DNA from: Anaeramoeba ignava
Taxonomy: Eukaryota; Metamonada; Anaeramoebidae
Assembly (NCBI GenBank): GCA_028826165.1
Contig: JAPDFW010000018.1
Location: 1-64,000 of the forward strand
Direction: 5' to 3'
DNA: 64,000 bases
Part shown: piece by piece, positions 23,663 to 33,717 of the stretch
Layout: every line of letters starts with the position of its first letter
Numbering within the stretch: position 1 is the first letter of the stretch
The notes under the pieces: generated by a model
What the model was told of the DNA's origin: nothing
The model's input: only the letters and a program-made list of their open reading frames with translations
Databases searched by the model: none
Made by a program: the position numbers and the translations under genes

Positions 23663-24217
23663 TTAAAGTAAATCAGTTCGGATTTTTCTGACTAAATCAA
23701 GATCACTTCTCATAATAGTAACTCTTTTAGCATGAAGAGCACAAAGATTAGTATCTTCAAGAACATCAACAATAAACGCTTCAGTTGCTTCTTGAAGAGC
23801 AGCAATAGCAGCAGTTTGGAATCTCAAGTCAGCCTTGTGTTCTTGGGCAATTTCTCTAACAAGTCTTTGAAAAGGCAATTTTCTCAAAAGTAATTCCGTT
23901 GATTTTTGGAATTTTTTGATCTCGCGAACCGCAACTGTTCCTGGTTTTGTTTTTCTTTGCTTTTTTGCTGCTGTTTGTTTTACCGCTTTATGTCCCTTTC
24001 TTGCTTTTTGTCCCTTTTGTGCTGTTTTATGTCCCTTTTGTGCGGTTTTATGTCCTTTTTGTGCTGTTTTATGTCCTTTTTGTCCTTCTCTTGCTGTTTT
24101 ATGTCCTTTTTGTCCTTTCTGTCCTTTTTGTCCTTTTCTTCCTTTTTGTCCTTTTGTTCCTTTATGTGGTCTTTTCCCACTTGTTGATTTCTTTCCTGTT
24201 GATTTTGTTCTTGCCAT
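23663..24217 (-). CDS. Histone H3 variant with expanded Lys/Gly-rich tail
   Basis: 184 aa, about 48 longer than canonical H3. The start [16 protein letters not shown] keeps the beginning of the H3 tail, with lysines at the positions of K4, K9 and K14. Residues about 18-78 are an insert of KGQ and QKGHKTA repeats (7 residues, 21 bp). The globular domain begins at [17 protein letters not shown] and runs through [28 protein letters not shown] and [16 protein letters not shown]. Loop 1 has the normal H3 length, so this is not an obvious CENP-A. The C-terminal helix is divergent ([15 protein letters not shown]). The insert is as basic as an H1 tail and may give extra DNA contacts or new acetylation and methylation sites; that is inference. 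No intron. Confidence 0.93.
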   Translation of the reverse strand: MARTKSTGKKSTSGKRPHKGTKGQKGRKGQKGQKGQKGHKTAREGQKGHKTAQKGHKTAQKGHKTAQKGQKARKGHKAVKQTAAKKQRKTKPGTVAVREIKKFQKSTELLLRKLPFQRLVREIAQEHKADLRFQTAAIAALQEATEAFIVDVLEDTNLCALHAKRVTIMRSDLDLVRKIRTDLL

Positions 24218-24734
24218 TTTTTTTTTTGTGTTAAATGTTTTTAAATTTTTAATTCAAAAATCAAATTAGAAAAAAAATATTTGATTTGGTTTTTTAAAAA
24301 AGAAATGAAAAAAATGATTTTCAAAATTTTTTTTTTTTAAAATTAAAATTTTTTTTTTTTTTAATTGGGGGCATAATTAAAAAATAAAAAATAAAAAAAT
24401 AAAAATTAATTATTTGAATTTGTTTTTTTTTTGCTTTTTCTTCTTCTTTCATTTCTTTTTTGATCAAATTTTTGAATAGATAAATATGAATTTAAATCTA
24501 TTTTTTAAATAAAAAAGTAATTTTAAATTAAATTTAGAATTTCTTTTATTTCTTTTTTTTTTATAATTAAAATAACTTAAAAATTTTCAAAAACAAGAAA
24601 AATTTTAAGTTAATTCCAAATCTCTAAATTTAAAAAAATTTCCAAAAAAAGAAAGATTAATTTATTTTTTTTTTTTCAAAGAAATACGTAATAAAAACAT
24701 AATTATTTGCAAAGCTTATTTTCCAACAAATCAC
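24218..24734. other. 5' region of the histone H3 variant gene
   Basis: AT-rich with long T and A tracts. No gene seen. It would contain the promoter of the minus-strand H3 variant; I recognise no specific element. Confidence 0.4.
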
Positions 24735-26361
24735 TTTGATCAATTTAATCAATTTAATCAATTCATTTCAATTTAATCAATTTAATCTATTCATTTCAAT
24801 TTAATCAATTTATTTAATATCAATTTAATCTATTTATTATCAATTTAATCAATTTAATCAATTTAATCAATTTAATCAATTTAATCGATTTAACATCAAT
24901 TTAATCAATTTAATCAATTTAATAAATCCTTTTTTTTTTTCCATTTAATTTAATCTATTTATTATCAATTTATTATCAATTTATTATCAATTTATTTTAA
25001 TCAAATTACCCATCAATTTATTTCATATCAATTTATTATCAATTTAATATCAATTTAATATAAATTTATTATCAATCAATTTAATATCAATCAATTTAAT
25101 ATCAATTTAATATCAATCAATTATCAATTTATTTCAATCAATTTAATCAATTTAATATCAATTTTAATATCAATTTAATATCAATTTAATATCAATTTAT
25201 TATCAATTTAATATCAATTTAATATCAATCAATTTAATATCAATTTATTTCAATTTAATATCAATTTAATATCAATTTATTATCAATTTAATATCAATTT
25301 AATATCAATTTATTTCAATTTAATATCAATTTAATATCAATTTATTATCAATTTATTATCAATTTATTATCAATTTATTTCAATTTAATATCAATTTTAT
25401 TATCAATTTATTATCAATTTAATCAATTTTTATCAATTTATTATCAATTTAATATCAATCAATTTAATATCAATTTAATATCAATTTATTATCAATTTAT
25501 TATCAATTTATTATCAATTTAATATCAATTTAATATCAATTTAATATCAATTTAATATCAATTTAATATCAATTTAATATCAATTTATTCAATTTAATCA
25601 ATTTAATATCAATTTAATATCAATTTATTATCAATTTATTATCAATTTAATATCAATTTATTATCAATTTTAATATCAATTTATTTATTATCAATTTATT
25701 ATCAATTTATTATCAATTTAATATCAATTTTAATATCAATTTATTATCAATTCCAATCAATTTAATATCAATTTATTATCAATCAATTTATTATCAATTT
25801 AATATCAATTTAATATCAATCAATTTATTATCAATTTAATATCAATCAATTTATTATCAATTTATTATCAATTTAATATCAATTTAATATCAATTTATTA
25901 TCAATTTATTATCAATTTATTATCAATCAATTTAATATCAATTTATTATCAATTTATTATCAATCAATTTAATATCAATTTAATATCAATTTATCAATTT
26001 AATATCAATTTATTTATTATCAATTTATTATCAATCAATTTAATCTATTCATTTCAATTTATTTATTATCAATTTATTATCAATTTAATATCAATTTATT
26101 ATCAATTTAATATCAATTTAATATCAATTTATTTAATATCAATTTAATATCAATTTATTTAATATCAATTTAATATCAATTTAATATCAATCAATTTATT
26201 ATCAATCAATTTAATATCAATTTATTATCAATCAATTTATTATCAATTTAATATCTATCAATTTAATATCAAATTATTATCAATTTAATATCAATTTATT
26301 ATCAATTTAATATTAATTTATTATCAATTTATTATCAAATTATTATCAATTTAATATCAAT
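24735..26361. repeat. 11-bp satellite (ATCAATTTAAT/ATCAATTTATT), left arm
   Basis: Long array of 11-bp ATCAATTTAWT units with occasional 4-bp (ATCA) or 15-bp variants. It continues at 27430 after the Harbinger-like insertion; together the arms are about 3.3 kb. Blocks recur at larger scale: for example the segment at about 26040-26340 reappears near 28290-28600 with small changes, so the array also has a higher-order repeat. Confidence 0.93.
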
Positions 26362-27429
26362 AGAGGTTGGGATGGAATCCCTCTTGGTTCGCGGATATCT
26401 ATATTTGGTCGCGGATGCTCTTTTGTATCCACGAACAAAAAATTATCCTCGAAATTTTTTTTTCCGTAGATGTTAATTGAGATTCGCGAAAAATGATTAA
26501 TTCGCTAAAATGAGGAAGTTCGGAAAATGTCCCTATTTGATCTCGGTGAATTATTTTGAAAAAAATTATTTTTAATCATTTTTTTCTTATGGAAAATTCG
26601 TTTTAATTTTATCAAAATTCTCAATAAAATCGCTAACTAATTATTCTTGAAGAATTTTCTGATAGTGAAGAAGAAATTAGAGATTTTGATTCAATAAAAT
26701 TTGAAGAACTACAAGCAACTAATAATGAACAGAGATTAGAAATTCTAACCAATTTTGGATTTCAAGATTTTCTCAGTTTATTTCAATCAGTCGAACTCGA
26801 TTTTCAATATCAGGGAAGAGGAGCTAGAAGAATGAAGCAAACAAATGAAACAAATTTTCTCATGACCTTGGTATGGAAGATTTTTTCAAGAATATTCATT
26901 AATGGTTGATAAAGCATATTATGATCTTCAAAATGAAATTCAAATTGTGATCCCTTTCAAAAAACCGAGAGGATGTGAACTCAATCAAGAAGAACACTTT
27001 TTTAATGTTAGATTATCTTCTTGTTGGATCCAAATTGAGCATTATTACGGAAGATTAAAAGTTCTATGACCATGCATGTCCAATACTTGGTGTTGAGAAA
27101 GAGAATATTTTTTATCAAAAAATTTTTGGAGTTTGTGTTTCCTTAACTAATTTTGAGATTCGATCTGGTCATTCTCTATCTTATAATGATTAAATTAAAA
27201 AGAAGAACAACAATCATTTTCATTTTTCAAATAATAATTTTTTTTCATAACAAATCTCTTTCTTTTTTTTCTCATTTCAATTCCTTTTTCCTTTTGGAAA
27301 TGAAAGAAAATAAAAAATTCTCAAAAAAAAAATTTTTTTTTATTCCGAACAACTTAAAATAAGCGGAAATCAATTTTTTCGCGAATAGATTGATTTCCGC
27401 GAACCAGAGGGGATTCCATCCCAACCTCT
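26362..27429 (+). mobile_element. Deleted PIF/Harbinger-like DNA element (DDE_4 family)
   Basis: A 1068-bp insertion in the 11-bp satellite. Termini are inverted repeats: AGAGGTTGGGATGGAATCCC at the left mirrored at the right, and similarity continues through GGTTCGCGGA for about 38 bp with two gaps. The 3-bp target duplication AAT (26359-26361 and 27430-27432) gives back a perfect satellite unit when removed. Inner GTTCGCGG/CCGCGAAC sequence is conspicuously GC-rich against the surroundings. The inside holds a broken DDE_4 transposase remnant. The element is non-autonomous. AAT differs from the usual TWA of Harbinger elements; a TA reading of the same ends is possible but does not restore the satellite. 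Confidence 0.88.
26640..27090 (+). pseudogene. Harbinger (DDE_4) transposase remnant
   Basis: A plus-strand piece at 26655-26910 reads like the N-terminal region (FGFQDFLSLFQSVELDFQYQ, then RGARRMKQTNETNFL). It is followed directly by the C-terminal catalytic end at about 26905-27065: DKAYYDLQ, then IPFKKPRGCELNQEEHFFNV, RLSSCWIQIEHYYGRLK and a stop. The last part matches the DDE_4 motif 'PyKkPRg..Lt..q..fN..ls..R..vEh.fgrlK' of HARBI1-like transposases. The middle of the catalytic domain is missing and there are stops at the join, so it cannot encode an active enzyme. Confidence 0.82.
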
Positions 27430-29115
27430 AATTTATTATCAATTTAATATCAATTTATTATCAATTTATTATCAATTTATTATCAATTTAATATCAATTT
27501 ATTATCAATTTATTATTAATTTATTATCAATTTATTATCAATTTATTATCAATTTAATATCAATCTATTTATTATCAATTTAATATCAATCAATTTATTA
27601 TCAATCAATTTAATATCAATCAATTTAATATCAATTTATTATCAATTTAATATCAATTTAATATCAATTTATTATCAATTTATTATCAATTTATTATCAA
27701 TTTAATATCAATTTATTATCAATTTAATATCAATCAATTTAATATCAATTTATTATCAATTTAATATCAATTTATTATCCTATCAATTTAATATCAATTT
27801 AATATCAATTTAATATCAATCAATTTAATATCAATTTAATATCAATTTAATATCAATTTAATATCAATTTATTATCAATTTATTATCAATTTAATATCAA
27901 TTTATTATCAATTTAATATCAATTTATTATCAATTTATTATCAATTTATTATCAATTTAATATCAATTTAATATCAATTTATTATCAATCAATTTATTAT
28001 CAATTCAATTTAATATCAATTTATTATCAATCAATTTATTATCAATTTTAATATCAATTTATCAATCAATTTTATTATCAATTTAATATCAATCAATTTA
28101 TTATCAATTTATTATCAATTTATTATCAATTTAATATCAATTTATTATCAATTTATTATCAATTTATTATCAATCAATTTAATATCAATTTATTATCAAT
28201 TTAATATCAATTTATTATCTATCAATTTAATATCAATTTATTATCAATTTAATATCAATTTATTTATTATCAATTATTAATTATCAATCAATTTAATCTA
28301 TTCATTTCAATTTATTTATTATCAATTTATTATCAATTTAATATCAATTTATTATCAATTTTAATATCAATTTAATATCAATTTATTTAATATCAATTTA
28401 ATATCAATTTATTTAATATCAATTTAATATCAATTTAATATCAATCAATTTATTATCAATCAATTTTAATATCAATTTATTATCAATCAATTTATTATCA
28501 ATTTAATATCTATCAATTTAATATCAAATTATTATCAATTTTAATATCAATTTATTATCAATTTAATATTAATTTATTATCAATTTATTATCAAATTATC
28601 TATCAATTTAATATCAATTTATTATCAATTTAATATCAATTTATTATCAATTTATTATCAATTTATTATCAATTTAATATCAATTTATTATCAATTTATT
28701 ATTAATTTATTATCAATTTATTATCAATTTATTATCAATTTAATATCAATCAATTTATTATCAATTTAATATCAATTTATTATCAATCAATTTAATATCA
28801 ATCAATTTAATATCAATTTATTATCAATTTAATATCAATTTAATATCAATTTATTATCAATTTATTATCAATTTATTATCAATTTAATATCAATTTATTA
28901 TCAATTTAATATCAATCAATTTAATATCAATTTAATATCAATTTATTATCAATTTAATATCAATCAATTTAATATCAATTTATTATCAATTTATTATCAA
29001 TTTAATATCAATCAATTTATTATCAATTTAATATCAATCAATTTAATATCAATTTATTATCAATTTAATATCAATTTATTATCAATTTAATATCAATTTA
29101 TTTAATCTAATATCA
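27430..29115. repeat. 11-bp satellite (ATCAATTTAAT/ATCAATTTATT), right arm
   Basis: Continuation of the array at 24735-26361. It ends at about 29115, before the PMT gene's 3' side. Confidence 0.93.
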
Positions 29116-29241
29116 ATCAAAAAAATTAAATTTGTATTTTGTCTAATAAATTTTATTCTTCATTCAAATAGTTAAAATAAAGAAAGAAAAAAAAAACAAA
29201 ATCAACTCTTTTTATCAAATTAATTGTAAAATCAAAAAGAG

Positions 29242-29272
<31 letters not shown>

Positions 29273-29301
29273 TTAATTCCACTTTTCCATGAAATTATTA
29301 A

Positions 29302-31094
29302 TTATCTCCAAGACTTGAACCAAAACCGTTTTTGAAATGCATAAACATCAATATCATATCCATAAATAATGGGAATAAAGAAAAACCAACCAAAAATAAC
29401 AATAACCCAAATAGTACAAGCAATTATCATTTCAAAAACTTGGTCAGAAGTTAAAGTAGAAAGAATAAAATCAATAACAAGACTAGCAAGAATAATCCCA
29501 AAAAGCAAAGAATATTGATAATCGTAATTAAAAAGAAATTTATCCTTTCTAAAAATTGGGAGTAAATGAATGAAATAACCACAAAGTAAGAAAAATAAGT
29601 TGAAAGAATTTGTAGAAATCATATCAAGAAGATAATCATATCTTGTATAAATAAGATGAGAAACTGAGTTTTTCCTTTTTAAATTTTTATTTTCATTTTC
29701 ATTTTCATTTTCAGTTGTATTTTCATTTTCATTTTCATTTTTATTTTTATTTTTATTTTCAGTTGTATTTGTATTTTCATTCTCATTTTTATTTTCATTT
29801 ATTATATTCCCTTTTTAATTTTCTCAACAATCTTTTTATGCTTTTTCCAACCCACAATCATCAAAAAATTGAAGATTATAAAAATAACACAAAAAAACAC
29901 AATCCACCAAACAAAAGGATTTCCTATTGAATAAATATATTGTTTTGGTTCGGTGATATCAGTCGAATCCTTCCTCCATAACTCAACGGCTTTGCTTGTA
30001 TGAAGTAGCCATTGATGCCAATTTGAGGCATAATTTTGCACTTTCATTTCATTTGAATAAATTTCAGCAGATTCATCAATTATATTTTCTTGAGAATGAA
30101 TTTGTGACAAAAAATCAGGCAAGAAACCAAAGCCTGCCTGTTTTGAATCTGCACTTTGAATAAGCCCATCAGAATAAAGCATTGTTTTCTGTTCCAAATT
30201 GTCGTTTTCGTTAAAAGGAAGAAAATTGAAATGAAAATTGTAGCTGATAATAAAAATCACAATGGCAAAAGCAAAAAAAATAACGAAAATGGACAAAATT
30301 CGTTTGAAAATGATAATTTTTTTCTGGTTTTTCTGCCGAAAAATATTGATGATTTGGAAGAGAATAATAAAAATAAAAGTGACCCAAGAAAACGGTTCTG
30401 AAGAGATGGCCATTCCAAGAGAAACCGCAGAAAGAGACATTGCAAAGAGCGATTTTTTAGATAGCGGCCTTAAGTGAGTTTCTTTTAAGGCAAAAAAAAC
30501 GGCAGAAATTACAAGCAATAAAACAAACGAGTTTGTTGAGATTAAATGCGATTGCACAATCATAGTGTTTTCAAAAATGATCATTGAAGCAGCAAGAAAA
30601 GAGGCAATAACAGATCCCCCCATTGATCGTGTTACCAAATATACCAATTCAGGCACCAAACTTCCGAAAAACGTTGAAGCTGTTCTCAAACAAGTTAACG
30701 GAAAATCCGGCGGAATTTGTTCGCCTGGTGATGTAAAAGTCAACGCCGGTTTTGTTGCACAAATTTTCGCAACAAATGACATTAGCATATTTGCGAACGG
30801 GGGTTTTTGTCCGGCAAAAAATTCACCTAATAAATAATGATTAATTGATTTTCCTGTTGATATTTCCGGTAAAAGTGTTTCTTTTGGATGAGAAAGTTTC
30901 CAAAAACGAGTTGTAAATGAAATTGCTAAAGAAATGAATAGAATTATTGTTTCGGTTTTTTTTCCTATTTGATTGAATTTTCTGTGCGATTTTTGAGTTT
31001 TTTTTAAATTAAAACTGGCTATTTGATTCAAATCAATTTCGTTTTCATTTTCACTTGCAAAAGTAACTTTCAGTGCTTTTTTATTTTCTGTCAT
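29302..31094 (-). CDS. Protein O-mannosyltransferase (GT39/PMT), MIR-less, one frameshift
   Basis: Multi-pass membrane glycosyltransferase that would transfer mannose from dolichol-P-mannose to Ser/Thr in the ER lumen. From ATG 31094 the first frame (430 aa) has the PMT start TTRFWKLSHP, the loop-1 segment INHYLLGEFF...PPFANML, several helices and the YIYSIGNPFVWW motif typical of PMTs. The C-terminal helices (FNLFFLLCGYFIHLLPIF, ending FKSWR) continue in another frame at 29302-29790 after an Asn/Glu repeat. One extra A in the A5 run near 29812 would join both into about 597 aa. The central lumenal loop is short and has no MIR domain. The conserved Asp-Glu pair of loop 1 is Pro-Glu here (residues 76-77), which may reduce catalysis. 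Confidence 0.8.
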
Positions 31095-31223
31095 TTATTT
31101 ATGAAAAAAAAAATAAAAAAAAAAATGAAAAAAATTTTTTAATTAATTTTTTTTTTTCATTTTTTTTTTTCTTCTTAAAAATAATAATTAAAAATAAAAA
31201 TTAAAAAAAATTTATAATAATAA
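31095..31223. promoter_or_regulatory. Short divergent intergenic region, PMT / ArfGAP
   Basis: Only 129 bp of A/T homopolymer separate the two start codons, so any promoter is shared or bidirectional. No specific motif recognised. Confidence 0.45.
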
Positions 31224-32775
31224 ATGTATTCACTTTCTTCACCAAAAAAACTTTTAGAACATCTTTTAACAATTCCTTCAAATCAAATTTGTGCTGATTG
31301 TGGTCAAAAAGGTTTAAAATTGAATTAACGAAAACAAAACAAAAATTAAAATAAAAAAATTTTAATTTAATTTAATTTAATAATAAATTTTATAATTATT
31401 TTTTTTTTTTTTAAAATAAAAGAACCAACATGGGCAAGTATAAATTTAGGCATTTTTATTTGTTTAAATTGCAGTGGAGTTCATAGATCACTTGGAGTTG
31501 ATATTTCTCAAGTTAGATCAACAACTCTTGATGTTTGGACAATGGATCAAGTAAACAATATGAGAATAATTGGAAATGAAAAAGCAAATCAATATTGGGA
31601 AGCAAATTTACCTTCAAATTTTATCAGACCAAAAACAGGAACTGCAATAAGAAATTTTATTGTTGATAAATATTATCGAAAACTTTATATTCCTTCAAAT
31701 ACAAATTCAAAATTAAATTCAAATTCAAATTCAAATTCAAATTCAAAAAATAATCCTGTTCAAAATTCAAATTCAAATTCAAATTCAAAAAGAAATTCAA
31801 AATCAAATTCAAAATCAAAAAAAAGACATGTTAATGTTAGAAATTATTTGAAAAGCAAAAGTGCAAATCCAATTTCTTCTCAAATAAATGATTCTGAATT
31901 AAATAATAATGATGATTTTTTGTTAGATCAACAAAAAAATTCACTTCCTAATAATCCTCCAATTTTAAATAATATTGAGAAAAATACTTCTCATCATCAA
32001 GATGTTAATCAAAGTTTATCATTAATTGATGTTGAGCAATCAATACAACAAACAAATAAGGTTTATAAAAAAAAATTTAAAATTAAAATTATAAAAAAAT
32101 TTCTATTAACATGAAATTTAATTTAAAATTATAAAAAAATTTCCATTAACATGAAATTTAAAATTATAAAAGTTTGATTTATTTTCAGGTAATTTAATTT
32201 TTTTAAAGCAAAAAAAAACAAGAAAAAAAATCAATTTCTTATTAAAAATTTTTTTTTTCTTCTTAAAATTAGAAATTGTAATTTATAATGATCAACCACA
32301 TAATTCACCAAAACAAAACCATCACCAAAAACAAAACAAACTTCCAAAATCAGATCTTCAAAAAGAAAAAAAAATTATAAAACAAAACAAAGAAACAAAT
32401 AATTTATTATTTTTTTCAGAAGGAAATGAACCACAAAATTCACTAAAATCTTCTCAAGAAAATCAACTACAAGAATTAGAATCAATATTTGAAACTTCTC
32501 CAACAAAAACAAAAGAAAAAAATAATTCAGTTGATAAAAATTTAATTCTTGCAATGTTTGATGAATCAAATCAAAAACCAATTAAAAAACCAATTAAAAA
32601 ACCAATTAAAAAACCAATTAAAAAACAAAATCAAAATAATTTTGTTTTCAATTTTGGAAGAAGTATAAGTGATCAAGCTGCTTTACATAATCATCATAAT
32701 CATCATCATCATAATCAATATCAGAATCCTCAAAGAAATCAAAAATCTTCTTTTGAAGATGTTTTTTTAAATTAA
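31224..32775 (+). CDS. ArfGAP-domain protein
   Basis: Exon 1 is 31224-31311, exon 2 starts at 31423. Together they encode an ArfGAP zinc finger with C23, C26, C43 and C46 (CADC...CLNC, 16 residues between pairs). The catalytic arginine is R51 in SGVHRSLGV, followed by VRSTTLDVW and the YIPS end of the domain. It should stimulate GTP hydrolysis on Arf proteins at endomembranes. The rest is low complexity: Asn-Ser runs, then in a third exon (about 32273-32775) Asn/Gln- and His-rich sequence with four KPIK repeats ending SSFEDVFLN. Exon 2 probably ends at AATAAG before 32060. The natural acceptor at about 32271 would put exon 3 out of frame, so this junction is unresolved. An in-frame acceptor near 32208 exists but gives a poly-T-encoded stretch. 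Confidence 0.82.
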
Positions 32776-32910
32776 TTTTTAATTTTAAGTGAAACTTTTT
32801 CTTTCTTTTCCACAAAAAAAAAAAAAAGAATTTATTCAAAAATTCTTCTAAATAAGAAGAAGAATAATAATAAGAATAATAATAATAATAACTTTATTTT
32901 CTTTTCAAAT

Positions 32911-33522
32911 TCAAATAAATTTTCCATTTTGAAATTCAATTCCTTTTTCAATTTCTTTTTCAATTTGATTTTCAATTTCTTTTTCAATTTCTTTTTCAAT
33001 TTGATTTTCTTTTTCAATTTGATTTTGAATTTCTTTTTCAATTTGATTTTGATTTTCTTTTTGATTTTGATTTTGATTTTGATTTTCAATTTGATTTTGA
33101 TTTTCTTTTTCATTTTGATTTTGATTTTGATTTTCAATTTGATTTTGATTTTCAATTTCAATTTCAATTTCAATTTGATTTTGATTTTCAATTTGATTTA
33201 AATTCAAATTTTCAATTTCAATTTGATTTTCAATTTCATTTTCATTTAAATTCTCTTTCAAATCCTTAATATCTTTTTGTTCTAATTGAACCTTTAATTG
33301 AAGTTTTAAAAGATAAATTTGTGATTTTTTTTTGATAATTATTTGTTCATTCTCTTCTATTGCTTGAATAAAATCAATATCATTTGGATCAAAATCATTC
33401 ATTTCTTTATTTGAACGAATTAAATTTTCAACTTGATTTTCTAAAATGTTTATTTGTTTAATTAAAAAATTAATATCAAAATAAATTAAATCTTCTTTTT
33501 CAATTAAATCTTCTTTTTCCAT
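32911..33522 (-). CDS. Hypothetical coiled-coil protein with Asn/Gln/Glu repeat tail
   Basis: 203 aa, intact frame. Residues about 1-100 look like a genuine short coiled-coil domain: IDINFLIKQ-type heptads, then a DPNDIDFIQAIEENEQIIIK segment and KSQIYLLKLQLKVQ. From about residue 105 the protein becomes (Q/N/E/I)-rich repeats encoded by hexamers. I do not recognise the family; the DPxDxDFxxAIxEN pattern recalls small eukaryotic coiled-coil proteins, but I cannot name one. It is convergent with ArfGAP (stop codons about 136 bp apart). Confidence 0.6.
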   Translation of the reverse strand: MEKEDLIEKEDLIYFDINFLIKQINILENQVENLIRSNKEMNDFDPNDIDFIQAIEENEQIIIKKKSQIYLLKLQLKVQLEQKDIKDLKENLNENEIENQIEIENLNLNQIENQNQIEIEIEIENQNQIENQNQNQNEKENQNQIENQNQNQNQKENQNQIEKEIQNQIEKENQIEKEIEKEIENQIEKEIEKGIEFQNGKFI

Positions 33523-33717
33523 TTTTTATTTTTTATTATTTATTTTTTATTTTTATTAAAAAAAAGTGAAAAAATGAAAATTAAAATTTTGATTTTTTTT
33601 TTTGTAATTTTTTTTTTGAAAAGGAAAAAAAAAGAATTCTTTTGAAATTATTTAGATTTGAGAATTAAATCATAAATGAATCAATTAATTATTTAATTAT
33701 TTAATTGTTTTGTTTTG

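Noticed and set aside
23663-24217. CENP-A (centromeric H3)
   Set aside because: Loop 1 has canonical H3 length and the QRLVREIAQ region is typical of H3; the long tail alone is not enough to call CENP-A.
23906-24269. Three long plus-strand ORFs rich in Cys, Phe and Leu
   Set aside because: They are antisense shadows of the Lys/Gly-rich histone tail repeat.
26361-27430. TA target duplication for the Harbinger-like element
   Set aside because: TA does flank both ends, but only the AAT reading restores the satellite unit exactly.
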